Source of the DNA: Leptospira borgpetersenii serovar Javanica
Lineage (GTDB): Bacteria; Spirochaetota; Leptospiria; Leptospirales; Leptospiraceae
Length of the DNA stretch: 64,000 bases
NCBI RefSeq assembly: GCF_003046425.1
Contig: NZ_QAJG01000012.1
Location: forward strand, 1-64,000
Direction of reading: 5' to 3'
Position 1 is the stretch's first letter, and the number at the start of each line of letters is the position of its first letter. The notes under the pieces are model-generated. The model was not told the origin of the DNA. It searched no databases and saw only the letters and a program-made list of their open reading frames with translations. A program made the translations under genes and the position numbers. Below, piece by piece: positions 1 through 32,548 of this stretch.

Positions 1-96
1 ACCCAAAATCAGGGTGGGGCGTAAGTTTCACAGAGGATTTGTAGTAATTCCGACAGATTTATCTTCAGATCCAAGTATTTGTGGGTAAGGTTATGG
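1..96 (+). repeat. 96-bp dispersed repeat carrying an IS-like end
   Basis: This stretch is identical base for base to 61738-61833. Its last bases (GTGGGTAAGGTTATG) also form the right end of the IS4/Tn5-like relic (near 42956-42970) and, inverted, its left end (41824-41838). At 61.6-61.8 kb the same 96 bp form the right part of a 253-bp element with both inverted ends. So the window opens inside the right part of another copy. It contains no gene. Confidence 0.85.
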
Positions 97-98
97 TC

Positions 99-206
99 GG
101 GAGCGAGATGCTTTCGTTTCCTCTACCAGCCTTCTTGACTCCGTCGAATCAAAAATATCATACTCGAGACTGTCTTATGTCCAAGAATCATGCTAATCTA
201 AGGGTC
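99..206 (+). repeat. about 105-bp dispersed repeat (three copies in the window)
   Basis: A degenerate repeat beginning GAGCGAGATGCTTTCGTTT and running through GACTCCGTCGA, TATGTCCAAGAATCAT and CTAATCTAAGG. Related copies lie at 58299-58403 (same strand) and 41715-41820 (inverted). It has no coding potential. It is followed at about 254-272 by TATCGAATTCACGTTAA, which resembles the terminal repeat of the elements at 12384, 19362 and 51966. The rest of the stretch up to 379 holds the promoter region of the next gene. Confidence 0.7.
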
Positions 207-379
207 GCCTAAGAGACTCAAGTCGTCTCGCTTCTATTGGCGTTCGACGAGTTCTTGTATCGAATTCACGTTAAAATACGTTTCAAACCCGAATTTAATT
301 TCCATTCCTTGAATTTTTTGTGGCACAAAAAAAATCGAGGGCCGTTGGCATAGTTGAACCAATTTGGAGGATTCAAACT

Positions 380-1108
380 ATGTTTCAAAAAAAAATAGCT
401 GTTATGTTGTTCTTGACATTACTTTTTTCGAACTGCGCTAACAAAAACGACGACAAGTCTCTTAACAATGCCCTTCTTTTGGCGGTGCTTCAACAAAAAG
501 ATCCAGGAACTGCCGGGGTATATGCCGCTTTGAGCGTCCTATCCACAAACAACAATCCTGGAAAACAGGGAGCTTATTCCAGAGGGAATGTGTCTCCTTT
601 AGCGGTAATCAGTCAATCTCAGGATTGTGCTTCGGGCGGAAAGATGACTTTGTCGGGCGATTCTACCGATCGTCAAACGGCTAACGGATTTAGTATCCAA
701 TATACCGGTACAAAGATGACGTTTGAAAATTGTCGACAGATGGCGCCTACGATGCAGGATAGTGGGACCTCTCTTTTTATCATTCAAGGAGAAATTACGT
801 TGGATGGAAGAGCGGATATCGTAATGGATGGAAATTTTAATCCGAATGCCCCGATGACAGAGCTGAAGTATACTGTAAACAGTACACAAAGAATGCATAG
901 TAGTTCTTATACCGTCAACGGTTTCCTATATCCGAAAATGGATATTACCTTCACATCAAACAATGCAAAATATTCGTTTCAAAATATGGACGATATTGAT
1001 AAAACAACTATCACCATTGAAGAGACCGTGGAAATCAGCGGAACGATCGGCGAGGAAAAGATAAAAGATTCACATACCTATAAATCTACGATTAAACTTA
1101 AACCTTAA
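380..1108 (+). CDS. Putative lipoprotein of unknown function
   Basis: A 242-residue protein. I choose ATG 380 over the upstream GTG at 320 because TTTGGAGG lies at 363-370, well spaced, and because this start gives a clean lipoprotein signal peptide: MFQKK, a hydrophobic stretch, then lipobox L-F-S-N-C with Cys at about residue 19. The Asn before the Cys and the Lys/Asp-rich tether fit spirochaetal lipoproteins. The mature part is polar and Ser/Thr-rich with alternating beta-like segments, and ends KSTIKLKP. I recognise no domain. It is flanked by repeats on the left and a convergent gene on the right, so it is probably monocistronic. Its location is probably an outer or periplasmic membrane leaflet. 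Confidence 0.75.
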   Translation: MFQKKIAVMLFLTLLFSNCANKNDDKSLNNALLLAVLQQKDPGTAGVYAALSVLSTNNNPGKQGAYSRGNVSPLAVISQSQDCASGGKMTLSGDSTDRQTANGFSIQYTGTKMTFENCRQMAPTMQDSGTSLFIIQGEITLDGRADIVMDGNFNPNAPMTELKYTVNSTQRMHSSSYTVNGFLYPKMDITFTSNNAKYSFQNMDDIDKTTITIEETVEISGTIGEEKIKDSHTYKSTIKLKP

Positions 1109-1356
1109 ATTATTTCTGAGCCGCCGAGCCGAAAAGGTTCGGCGGCGTGAATGAATATCATACATTAGTGACTGTTTGATCTGTAGACTAACACTTTGAC
1201 AAAATCGAGTTTTCTGGAAGTGTATTGGAAGTCGTTAAGAATAGAACCGTAAAAGATGGAAATAATCCGGAAACTGTCGATCCACTTTTAAGTTTTATAG
1301 CTGCTTTCATTATTGTTTGGAAAAGAGTTTACATAAAGAACATGAAATCCTGAAAA

Positions 1357-1773
<417 letters not shown>

Positions 1774-2028
1774 TCCGATTTGTGCTCCTATAACCAACCT
1801 TCAGAAGAACCTTTGAAAGAATATTCAATTTCAAGAGATAAGTTTTTTAAGTTATAATGAGAAAGGTTTCATAATAGGAATCTAGAATCATAGAGGACAG
1901 AGGACTCATCGAACCCGGTCGATATCGATTCAAAGACGTCGGTAGAGTTTCGAAAAGTGTTCGAAGTGCCTTTTGTTGCGTGATTTTTACTACTCGGACG
2001 CATGGAAAGAATACCGCAATAAGTTCGT

Positions 2029-2160
2029 TTCAAAAGTTAGAATTCTTCTTCAAAAAAGCCGACAATTCTGGATTCGGTGCAATTTGATCTGGGCTTCTAT
2101 ATCTTTGTAAAATCGCCTATTAATTTTTAGTACCATTTTCATACATCCGAGTACTAAGTC
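2029..2160 (+). repeat. About 130-bp degenerate repeat shared with 61.3-61.4 kb
   Basis: The stretch matches 61279-61415 imperfectly on the same strand. Shared blocks include AAAGCC(A/G)ACAATTC, GCGCAATTT/GGTGCAATTT, ATATCTTTGTAAAA and CATACATCC. No reading frame runs through both copies, so this is a non-coding repeat. The surrounding gap from 1774 to 2355 otherwise shows nothing I can name. Confidence 0.55.
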
Positions 2161-2307
2161 TGAAGTTATTCACAGAATTTGTCTGTTTTCTTGCTAAACT
2201 TTATTCGTCTTTTAGGTCCGGGATAGGCCATTCCTATAGGTCTTTCTATGACGTAAGCTTTTTCGAAAATCACCCAAGCATGTTGTTGTTTTCCGGTCGG
2301 ACTGACG

Positions 2308-2352
<45 letters not shown>

Positions 2353-2355
2353 TGC

Positions 2356-2873
<518 letters not shown>

Positions 2874-2885
2874 ATCATTCTGTAA

Positions 2886-2912
2886 CTTGCCCGAATTTCA
2901 GATTCGGGCAAG
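2886..2912 (+). terminator. Perfect 11-bp stem hairpin after the TfoX-like gene
   Basis: CTTGCCCGAAT and ATTCGGGCAAG are exact reverse complements separated by a 5-base loop, 12 bases after the stop at 2873. A short T-containing tract follows. It is likely an intrinsic terminator and could also serve transcription arriving from the right. Confidence 0.6.
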
Positions 2913-3010
2913 AAGGGTTCTTATGTGTTTCGACAAAATCCGATCCTTGGCAAAAATGTTTGAGGCGGATTTAACTCGTTTTTTGAATAAAAATCGGGAA
3001 ACCGAAGAAG

Positions 3011-4042
<1,032 letters not shown>

Positions 4043-4045
4043 TTC

Positions 4046-4077
<32 letters not shown>

Positions 4078-4269
4078 AAAAATGCAAGAGATTGAATACG
4101 AAAGCAGAATGATTGTCGTTGTCACTTAAGGTCATAAAAGATAAGGCCCGTTGTCGTATCTGCGTTCGGAAAGATATTTAAAATTTTCATCTTTCAATAT
4201 CTTCATTTACCTTTAGGAATATTTGAAATTTGTCATAAAACTTTAGAATTGTAGGAACTTTTTGGATAT

Positions 4270-4430
4270 CAGGATAGGACTTTACATTCAGAGGACTGAG
4301 GACTTTTGTTTTCTTTTTTGTCTCCGCAAACTGCATTTTAAATCCGTGATGTACCATCTCCCCCGTTTCTTTCTGTCCTCTGTCTAGAACGAGCGAAGCG
4401 AAGTTCGTCAGTTTTCAGTCCTCTGAACGC
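4270..4430 (+). repeat. Dispersed repeat module with CTGTCCTC and AACTGCATT words
   Basis: The segment with TTTTTTGTCTCC, AACTGCATT, ATCCGTGATGTA, CCCGTTTCT and CTGTCCTC recurs at about 52290-52375 on the same strand and at about 41402-41550 inverted. It is AT-rich with no coding frame. It belongs to a patchwork of repeat modules that fills 4043-4700. Confidence 0.6.
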
Positions 4431-4439
4431 GAAAGGTCT

Positions 4440-4599
4440 TAGAGCCGGTCTCAAAACCTTAGGAATGTAAGAACTATTACAATTTTAAACGACGGGAGAA
4501 AACCGCCAATGCGATGGTTTCTGTGGGAATTCCGACGTTTTTTAAAAACTTGCCGGATCGTTTAGAGATATTTTTCTTCAGGTTTTAAGACCGGCTCTT
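4440..4599. repeat. 160-bp MITE-like element, family A
   Basis: The ends are near-perfect terminal inverted repeats: AGAGCCGGTCTCAAAACCT on the left and AGGTTTTAAGACCGGCTCT on the right. The interior shares AACTTGCCGGATCGTTTA and CTATTACAATTTTAAACGAC with the copy at 63752-63910. No open frame is present. TTA lies on both sides of the inverted repeats and may be a target duplication. Diverged relatives are at 6331, 9540 and 26708. Confidence 0.75.
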
Positions 4600-4700
4600 A
4601 ATTCCTTTTGTTGGCTTTCTTGTCTTGTGGTAAAATCTCGCATATTAACCCACGTTTTTCAAGTCCGGAAAGGGCGCCATTTTGTCTTATCTTTCGAAAC

Positions 4701-6248
<1,548 letters not shown>

Positions 6249-6330
6249 CCAAATCTCCGAGTATTCAGTTTTTTTAAAGAGAGATCAAAATAATCGAAAG
6301 ATGAAGATTTTGTCCATTTCTTTCTGAGGA

Positions 6331-6511
6331 TTAGGGCTTGTCTCAAAATCTAAAATTGTGGGAACTCCTACAACTCTAAACAACAGGGAAAATCGTACAA
6401 AAGCAGTATAAACCGCCAATGCGACGTAATCTGTAGGAACCCTACATTTTTTAAAACTTATCGGATCGTTTAGGGATATTTTTCTTAAGGTGTTGGAACG
6501 GACTGACTCTT
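6331..6511. repeat. MITE-like element, family A, diverged copy
   Basis: The left end is GGCTTGTCTCAAAATCT and the right end is TGTTGGAACGGACTGACTCTT. The interior ATCGGATCGTTTAGGGATATTTTTCTT matches the 4440 and 63752 copies. The element is about 180 bp, slightly longer than the other copies. No gene overlaps it. Confidence 0.6.
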
Positions 6512-6682
6512 CGTGATTCTTTGGTAAAAATTTAGGAAAGTTTTTCGAACTTGAAAAATATATGTTTGGCCGTTTGATCATCGATTGATTAGAAGAAAGA
6601 GTGAATTTCAGTGAGAATAACGCTTTTGTCCATACCAAAAATCCCATTGAACATTCTTTTAAAGAGTGAAGTTAGGTTACTT

Positions 6683-6715
6683 CAAAGCGCTTTCCCAAAA
6701 ATGGAAAGCGCTTTG
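6683..6715 (-). terminator. 13-bp stem hairpin downstream of the host-attachment gene
   Basis: CAAAGCGCTTTCC and GGAAAGCGCTTTG are exact reverse complements around a 7-base loop, 25 bases past the stop of the minus-strand gene that ends at 6740. There is no strong T-tract on the minus strand, so termination efficiency is uncertain. Confidence 0.55.
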
Positions 6716-6739
6716 AAAAGGGTTTAAGAAAGAATAGTT

Positions 6740-7183
<444 letters not shown>

Positions 7184-7200
7184 CTTTTCCTCCTATCGAG

Positions 7201-7662
7201 CGATTCATAAAGAGCGAGATAGTCGTAGCGTAGCGCGAAGACTCTTAGCGTAGCTAAGATAAGCGATTCATAAAGAGCGAGATAGTCGTAGCGTAGCGCG
7301 AAGACTCTTAGCGTAGCTAAGATAAGCGATTCATAAAGAGCGAGATAGTCGTAGCGTAGCGCGAAGACTCTTAGCGTAGCTAAGATAAGCGATTCATAAA
7401 GAGCGAGATAGTCGTAGCGTAGCGCGAAGACTCTTAGCGTAGCTAAGATAAGCGATTCATAAAGAGCGAGATAGTCGTAGCGTAGCGCGAAGACTCTTAG
7501 CGTAGCTAAGATAAGCGATTCATAAAGAGCGAGATAGTCGTAGCGTGACGCGAAGACTCTTAGCGTAGCTAAGATAAGCGATTCATAAAGAGCGAGATAG
7601 TCGTAGCGTAACGCGAAGACTCTTAGCGTAGCTAAGATAAGCGATTCATAAAGAGCGAGATG
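7201..7662. repeat. 63-bp tandem repeat array, seven full units plus a partial
   Basis: Units start at 7201, 7264, 7327, 7390, 7453, 7516, 7579 and 7642 (partial), each beginning CGATTCATAAAGAGCGAGAT. Most units are identical; those at 7516 and 7579 differ by one or two bases (GTGACGCG, GTAACGCG). Each unit contains the small palindrome CTTAGC-GTA-GCTAAG. Because 63 is a multiple of three, a spurious 21-residue repeat stays open on the minus strand; I do not call it a gene. The array begins 18 bases upstream of the start at 7183. Confidence 0.95.
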
Positions 7663-8506
7663 CTTTAGTTTCCTCGAGCGATTCATAAAGAGCGAGATTA
7701 CAACGAGAGGCGAAGAGTTGCGTAGATTAGTATGGTATGCTTGTTTTGACTTCGTCAAGATAGATGGTAATAGATAAATCATATTCGAATTTAAACCCAT
7801 TCCCTCGATGAATCTAAATTGATCCTCGAAAACGTATCAGGACCTTTTGGTGAGAATCATCCTAAAAAAACTCAAACACCTTTATGGGGTCGAGTGTTGG
7901 ATTCGTGCTCGGACCTGTTAAGATTTTATATTCGTATGTATTTTAGGGGAAAAAGAGGAATAGTCAAGATTCAAATTTCATGAGAATCGATCACGGAAAA
8001 AAATTAGAGATGATTCGGATCAATATTTTTGAACAAAGATAATTTATTGCTCTCAAAATAGAATTGAAAGCTTCTTCAAGAAGTTGGTTTGAAATGGTAT
8101 CGTAAATTGGGAAACGAGTTTTTAGACTTTTAAAATCTCAAAATCGACTTAGAGCCAGTCTTAAAACTTGAAAAGAAATCAGTTTCAATCATTCCACAAG
8201 TTCGTAATAGAACGTAGTAGTTTCTACATTTTTGTTAAACTCAAGCCGTCTCGCTTCTATTGTCGCTCGACGGGATTTTAAATTTTTGTACGCGGGAGTG
8301 AGGCGAAGGGCTTTCGTCTCGAGCGTTTTTTGGAGTAACCCGCAAGTCCCGTTTTATTTCGCGAAGATATGAGCGAACAACGAACTCACCTGAAAAAATA
8401 TTCAAAAATCATTATGAACTTATAGAAAAGCTTTGGACTGAATTTTAAGTTTTATGAATCTATCTATCGTTTTTTTCCGTAGAACGGTTTGAAATAATAG
8501 TTCTAT
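7663..8506. other. Non-coding gap with repeat fragments
   Basis: No convincing gene. The gap holds one extra CGATTCATAAAGAGCGAGAT word at 7679, a CTTAGAGCCAGTCTTAAAACTTG fragment of MITE family A near 8153 followed by AAAAGAAATCAGTTTCAATC, and the recurrent word GTCTCGCTTCTATTG near 8250, which also appears (one base varied) near 228, 12522 and, inverted, 58153 and 61556. Confidence 0.5.
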
Positions 8507-9301
<795 letters not shown>

Positions 9302-9539
9302 GGTACTGTAGTTTTAAAAAAGAAAATGAAATCTTGTAAAGAACTTTCATCCTTTTTTTTATGTCGAAAAAAAACTTCGAATCCGTTTGTAGATAATTTT
9401 ACGTTTGTAAGACTTTCTCTGTTTCCTTTTTCTTGAAAGTCGCAATAATGGGAATTTGTCTGATTTCGTGCGTCTATCTCCGTGCTTAAAAATCATTCGT
9501 CCCCAATTCTCGGATTCAACATGAAACTCAAATTCGTTT

Positions 9540-9704
9540 TACTTAAAGCTTGTTCTAACCTGGAATGTGAAACGAAAAAGGTCGTCGAAAAATCTATAAA
9601 AACTTCCCCAAAGGAATGTAATTGTAGAAACCCTTGCGTTTTTTGTTGCAAACTTGTTGATGATTACAGCTATTTTATCCCAAGGTTTTGGAACGGACTT
9701 TAAA
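9540..9704. repeat. MITE-like element, family A, diverged copy
   Basis: The left end CTTAAAGCTTGTTCTAACCT and right end AGGTTTTGGAACGGACTTTAAA are imperfect inverted repeats about 163 bp apart, in the orientation and spacing of the 4440 copy. The gap 9302-9767 otherwise shows only the thiM promoter region. A 73-residue frame across the element has no protein-like features and is rejected. Confidence 0.6.
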
Positions 9705-9767
9705 ATTTCCGGCGATGTACAAAGAGGCGCACAAATATGCACGCCTCTTGATTGATTCGGAAATTTT

Positions 9768-11957
<2,190 letters not shown>

Positions 11958-12383
11958 AATTTATCTCCATTCCTTTTTATGAACGTCCTTATTATACACG
12001 ATCTGAAAAAGAATAATAATATTTTATAAAAAAATGTTTCAAGGGCGTAATTCTTGTCGCTTAAGTGTCGTTTGGTGAAATGTGTATTGAAGTTTGACGA
12101 GAATGCGAATCAAATGCGACACTGAAACATATGTTCAATGAAAAAGTTGAAGTAAGTTGTCCGATTGAATAAATCTTTGAAAGGAACGTTTGTGTATACT
12201 GAGCGTTTGTTTCAAAATTTCAGATTACATTTTATTACGAACTTATAGAATGATTGTAATTAGTTTTTCTTAAGGTTCTTAAAATAGATTCTTAATATTT
12301 GAAATCAATTCAACTTCGAAGTTTGTTTGGACGCTAGTATACGATTTGATTTAGGAAAAGGTTTCGGAAGAAGAACGTATACT

Positions 12384-12666
<283 letters not shown>

Positions 12667-12858
12667 ATTTAGGACAGAAGCGATGGGCTTAGGTAGATCG
12701 ATCAATATATATTCGTAATCTTCGATGACAGGACGAAAGATGAAATTGAAAGTGTTTCTATACTCACGATAGAAAAAGAAAGGATGTTTTATGAACTCGT
12801 ATTGTATTGTGTTACAGTAAAAAAACACACATCTATCATCGATACCTGCACTTTTTTC

Positions 12859-13962
<1,104 letters not shown>

Positions 13963-14026
13963 AATCTTTGTTTGCGGTTGATTTAATGATTTGTAATTTG
14001 CTGTAAGATGGTTTGAGAGGATCCAT

Positions 14027-14873
<847 letters not shown>

Positions 14874-14875
14874 GG

Positions 14876-18795
<3,920 letters not shown>

Positions 18796-18939
18796 TCTAT
18801 AAAAAACAAGTTTTCCTACTTTTTCCCAGGGTCAAGAGGATTCAAACTGTTCTGACTTTAAGAAGGGAAAAATTAGGCTTGAAGTGACGATTTATTTTCA
18901 TACTTGAATCTTCATTCTAAAAAGGTTCGAAAGGTTAGA

Positions 18940-19128
18940 ATGAAAATATTACTCTTGAGAGTAAGACGCCTGTATGGACGTCATTCATGTAAACTCAGTG
19001 AAACCGTTTTTGGTTGTGGAGACGGACCGGGAAACGTTTTTTTGAAAACCGATTGGCCCGGTTCTATTCAATTGATTGGGGGAATTTTATATCGTATCGA
19101 TGCAAGGATCTTAGGAAAGGATTCTTGA
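18940..19128 (+). CDS. Small hypothetical protein
   Basis: 62 residues from ATG 18940, with AAAGG five bases upstream. It begins MKILLLRVRRLYGRH and contains CGDGPGNVFLKTDWPGSIQ. There is no signal peptide and no family I recognise. It lies in the 870-bp gap between valS and a convergent gene. It could be a chance frame; the ribosome-binding site is the only positive evidence. Confidence 0.3.
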   Translation: MKILLLRVRRLYGRHSCKLSETVFGCGDGPGNVFLKTDWPGSIQLIGGILYRIDARILGKDS

Positions 19129-19182
19129 TTCAGGGACAAAGAGCGATTATTTTTTCGGATTTCGATTTGAGTGTATAATTCA

Positions 19183-19353
19183 ATGAAGCACGATATAATT
19201 TTTTCTGAAGTTTTCGATCGTAGAGGAGTTGATGAGCCTTGTGCCTTTGCTTTACAATCTCAGAGAGGTGATTATAGTAAAATTACTTTTCACGCACATT
19301 CTATGAGTCAACTAGTGATCGGCTTAACGAAATTTTTAAAAGAAATACTCTGA
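19183..19353 (+). CDS. Small hypothetical protein
   Basis: 56 residues from ATG 19183 (a GTG 12 bases upstream is also possible). The composition is protein-like, with an ordered hydrophobic C-terminus: CAFALQSQRGDYSKITFHAHSMSQ then LVIGLTKFLKEIL. I see no Shine-Dalgarno sequence. It may form a pair with the small frame that ends at 19128. The family is unknown. Confidence 0.35.
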   Translation: MKHDIIFSEVFDRRGVDEPCAFALQSQRGDYSKITFHAHSMSQLVIGLTKFLKEIL

Positions 19354-19361
19354 CAAAATAT

Positions 19362-19531
19362 TTAATGTGAGTTCGGAGTGATTCATTTTTCTGTTGGAAT
19401 TTGAAATTTGTAAATTTATTCTTAAAATGTGAGAACTATAACAAATCGCGATTTGACGAGCAAATTCTAAAAGTAAGGCCTCTACTTATAGAAAATTCTT
19501 TCTCATTTTTTGATGCCGAATTCACGTTATT
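19362..19531. repeat. 170-bp element with terminal inverted repeats, family B
   Basis: TAATGTGAGTTCGG at the left and GCCGAATTCACGTTATT at the right form inverted ends of the TAACGTGAGTTCGGCGTAA type. It is immediately followed near 19533 by a family A-like fragment (AAGTCTGTCCCAAACAAAACC then AAAAGAAATCAGTTGCAATC). Confidence 0.55.
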
Positions 19532-19669
19532 TAAGTCTGTCCCAAACAAAACCTTAAAAGAAATCAGTTGCAATCATTCAATAAGTCCATAATGAAACAA
19601 ATGAGTTTCCGTGGATTAGTGGATTGGAATATTCCGTGTATTTAACCGTCGAAACTCTTACGGTCAATT

Positions 19670-22769
<3,100 letters not shown>

Positions 22770-22806
22770 ATATCGACCGAAAACGCGTATCTGACAATGC
22801 TCAAAA

Positions 22807-23841
<1,035 letters not shown>

Positions 23842-23879
23842 TTGCGGCCTAATGCCCTTGATCTGTAAGATTCTGGGTA

Positions 23880-25981
<2,102 letters not shown>

Positions 25982-26012
25982 TGCGTGCGCCTCCCGCAAC
26001 TTGTCTTTTAAG

Positions 26013-26063
<51 letters not shown>

Positions 26064-26064
26064 G

Positions 26065-26282
<218 letters not shown>

Positions 26283-26304
26283 AAATAATGTGAGGTCTTA
26301 AACC

Positions 26305-26706
<402 letters not shown>

Positions 26707-26707
26707 A

Positions 26708-26880
26708 TTAAGAACTTGTCCCAAAACCTCGGGTGTAGGAACTCCTACACGAGAGTGTTCCAACGATAAAATCCGTTAGAAAAGCCATAAATCACTAATC
26801 TGCGGGAATTTCCACTCTCTATTAGGAACTGATAAAATGATTGTGCTGATTTCTTTTAAAGTTTTGGAACAAGTTCTAAG
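26708..26880. repeat. 173-bp MITE-like element, family A variant
   Basis: The ends TTAAGAACTTGTCCCAAAACCT (left) and AGTTTTGGAACAAGTTCTAAG (right) are inverted repeats. The interior differs from the 4440 copy but carries AATGATTGTGCTGATTTCTTTTAAAG, the inverse of AAAAGAAATCAG..CAATCATT near 8172 and 19558. It starts two bases after the membrane-protein stop codon. Confidence 0.7.
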
Positions 26881-26901
26881 TGTGTAAAGTCCTAAACCTG
26901 C

Positions 26902-26959
26902 CGCGACGACCATAGAGAGTCGTGGCGCTGAGTTTCCCCGCGACGACCATAGAGAGTCG
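26902..26959. repeat. Two-copy 37-bp tandem repeat
   Basis: CGCGACGACCATAGAGAGTCG occurs at 26902-26922 and 26939-26959, separated by TGGCGCTGAGTTTCCC. The linker word GCTGAGTTTCCC is the one that punctuates the 33-bp array at 58149, although the unit body differs. Confidence 0.8.
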
Positions 26960-27026
26960 GCGGAACATCCGCATTTCTCGACGAGTTTAGAAATTCCGTT
27001 TTCGATGGTTCTATAAATCGAAGACT

Positions 27027-28259
<1,233 letters not shown>

Positions 28260-28277
28260 ATTTTTCTTTCAAGACGA

Positions 28278-28326
<49 letters not shown>

Positions 28327-28422
28327 TGTTCTCAGGAAAGGTTTTAAAACTGACGAAAGTTTTATCAATACCGTAGAATTTCGTTTTCGAACGAATCTCC
28401 ATTCCACCTTTAAGAAGAAAGT

Positions 28423-30237
<1,815 letters not shown>

Positions 30238-30304
30238 AAAACTTTCCTGTTTTTGAATATTCAAGAAAATTTAATCTTTATTTGTCTGAGCACTCGGCTC
30301 CAGT

Positions 30305-30867
30305 TTATAACGTCAATGGTAATGATTGAATAAATACTTTTTGGTTCGCTTTTATTTTATAAATGTCGATACTACCGTTTTGAATTTCGCAACCATTGCC
30401 TTCGATGGTTCCAATTTCTACGGCTCTATAGTTTTCGATGGTGAATCAGCCGCTTTTCCAGTCGTAGTTTGTGCGGTCCGCTTGGTAAAAGAATAAAAAT
30501 ATTTTGTTCCTTTGATTGGAACTGGAATAAAAAGTCTTTTATTTTTCTAAATTTTCCGTTAGATGGGATAAACAAATAAAGACTCCTCGCATCGTTTACA
30601 AAAAGATAAGACCATTCCAAAAAAATGTCTTCATAACCATCGTTATTAAATTCTTTAAACTCAAAAGATTTTATCTCTTCACTATCCCTTAAGAGTCAAA
30701 TTCAGGATTCTATTTCGTTTAGAATTTCACTACGGAAAATCCAGAATCGTCTAAGCGCGCAATATAATCTTAACCTTGGATTGTTATCTTTTCTATTTGT
30801 TGGCGCTGGGCGTTCAGTCCGACAGAAAAAATTAACAAAGAAAAAAATACAAGAATAAGTATTTCAT
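30305..30867 (-). pseudogene. Decayed small secreted or lipoprotein gene
   Basis: Starting at ATG 30867, seven bases after the upstream stop, the minus strand reads MKYLFLYFF, then shifts frame to LLIFSVGLNAQRQQIEKITIQG, stop, DYIARLDDSGFSVVKF, stop. It later reads KSFEFKEFNNDGYEDIFLEW with DARSLYLFIPSNGKFRKIK in one frame, and after another shift FTIENYRAVEIGTIEGNGCE with QNGSIDIYKIKANQKVFIQ, ending at TAA 30305. At least two shifts and two in-frame stops are present. The remains suggest a signal peptide and a beta-rich repeat-free domain (NNDGYEDIFLEW resembles an FG-GAP-like calcium loop). The original function is unknown. Confidence 0.65.
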
Positions 30868-30873
30868 AAAGTG

Positions 30874-31494
30874 TTACCAAGTCGCGGAAAAGGCTCCTCT
30901 TAATTCTCCTAATTTGTAACCCTTTGCTTGGTCGTTAGGATACAGTTCTGCAATTTTTTTGGATACCGCCGGGTTTATATCTTGAGGACCACCGTGGCAT
31001 TGTAAACAGGTCGCATTCTGAAGAATGATGGGTTGTAAAATTCGAACTTCTTTGTCTTTGGATAAAACGATCGTGTAGGGGGCCATTCCGGCTTTTTGAG
31101 ATTCTTTCCATTGATTGAAAATTTCGGTTTCCCAGATCTCGGGTCGATGACTCGGGTTTCTTGGTTTTTCGGAAACTCTTCTTATAAGAACTCCGGGAAA
31201 TTCTGCCTTGAGATCGGCTTCCTTTTTAGGAGAAATTGTTCGACAGACATTGATTGCGCCTACGATTCCCTTCGTTCGAATTGCGGATTCTAAATTCTTT
31301 TGTAAATCGATTTGAAATTCTGAGATCAGCCGAAGTAAAATTTCTTTCTTCTCCGAATTCCGCCCCGAGTCGCAGACCGCAAAAAACTGAATGAAAAGCA
31401 AGAAGGACAATAACTTTACTGGATTGTTTTTATATGAGGAAAGAACGCGAAATTGTTTTTGAGAAAATTTGAAAAAAGCGTTCATGAAATCCAT
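30874..31494 (-). CDS. Tll0287-like (DUF3365) lipoprotein with a CxxCH haem site
   Basis: About 206 residues from ATG 31494 (AAGG 11 bases upstream). A longer frame reaches 31650 but would bury the signal peptide. The signal ends in a lipobox, LFIQFFAVC. The body matches the Tll0287-like/DUF3365 family: INVCRTISPKKEADL, IRRVSEKPRNPSHRPEIWE and PIILQNATCLQCHGGPQDINP, where CLQCH binds c-type haem. A periplasmic sensor or electron-transfer role is likely. c-Haem attachment would depend on a Ccm system such as the one at 44-47 kb. Confidence 0.8.
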   Translation of the reverse strand: MDFMNAFFKFSQKQFRVLSSYKNNPVKLLSFLLFIQFFAVCDSGRNSEKKEILLRLISEFQIDLQKNLESAIRTKGIVGAINVCRTISPKKEADLKAEFPGVLIRRVSEKPRNPSHRPEIWETEIFNQWKESQKAGMAPYTIVLSKDKEVRILQPIILQNATCLQCHGGPQDINPAVSKKIAELYPNDQAKGYKLGELRGAFSATW

Positions 31495-31699
31495 TCTAAT
31501 CTTTTCCTTTACGATGGAAAAGAATTTTAAAATTCTTCTCTGCTTTAAATCCATGATGAAGGAATTCGAAGCCGCTTGTTCATTCTTCCTTTGAAAAGAA
31601 TGGACAGAATGTCTTTTTTTTGATTTTTGGAAAGTATCATCCAGAATCAACTCAAGCTTGATTCGATTATCAAAAGCAATTCATAGGGGATAATAAATC

Positions 31700-32449
<750 letters not shown>

Positions 32450-32548
32450 TTCTCCGAAAATCCCCGGTGCCGTTTCCTCTTTGAAAGATAAGGAAGAAGC
32501 GGGTTCTTCTTGCTTATCTTTTTTCAAATTCGTTCGGGAATTTTTAAC

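Noticed and set aside
6285..6647. 120-residue frame on the minus strand
   Set aside because: It runs straight through a MITE-like element and shows no protein-like pattern.
7201..7662. CRISPR array at the 63-bp repeats
   Set aside because: There are no variable spacers; the whole unit repeats.
9302..9480. TPP riboswitch upstream of thiM
   Set aside because: I looked for the CUGAGA and thi-box core in the leader on the minus strand and found neither.
9482..9703. 73-residue Cys-containing frame
   Set aside because: Most of it is the inside of a family A element; the Cys pattern is not conserved in the other copies.
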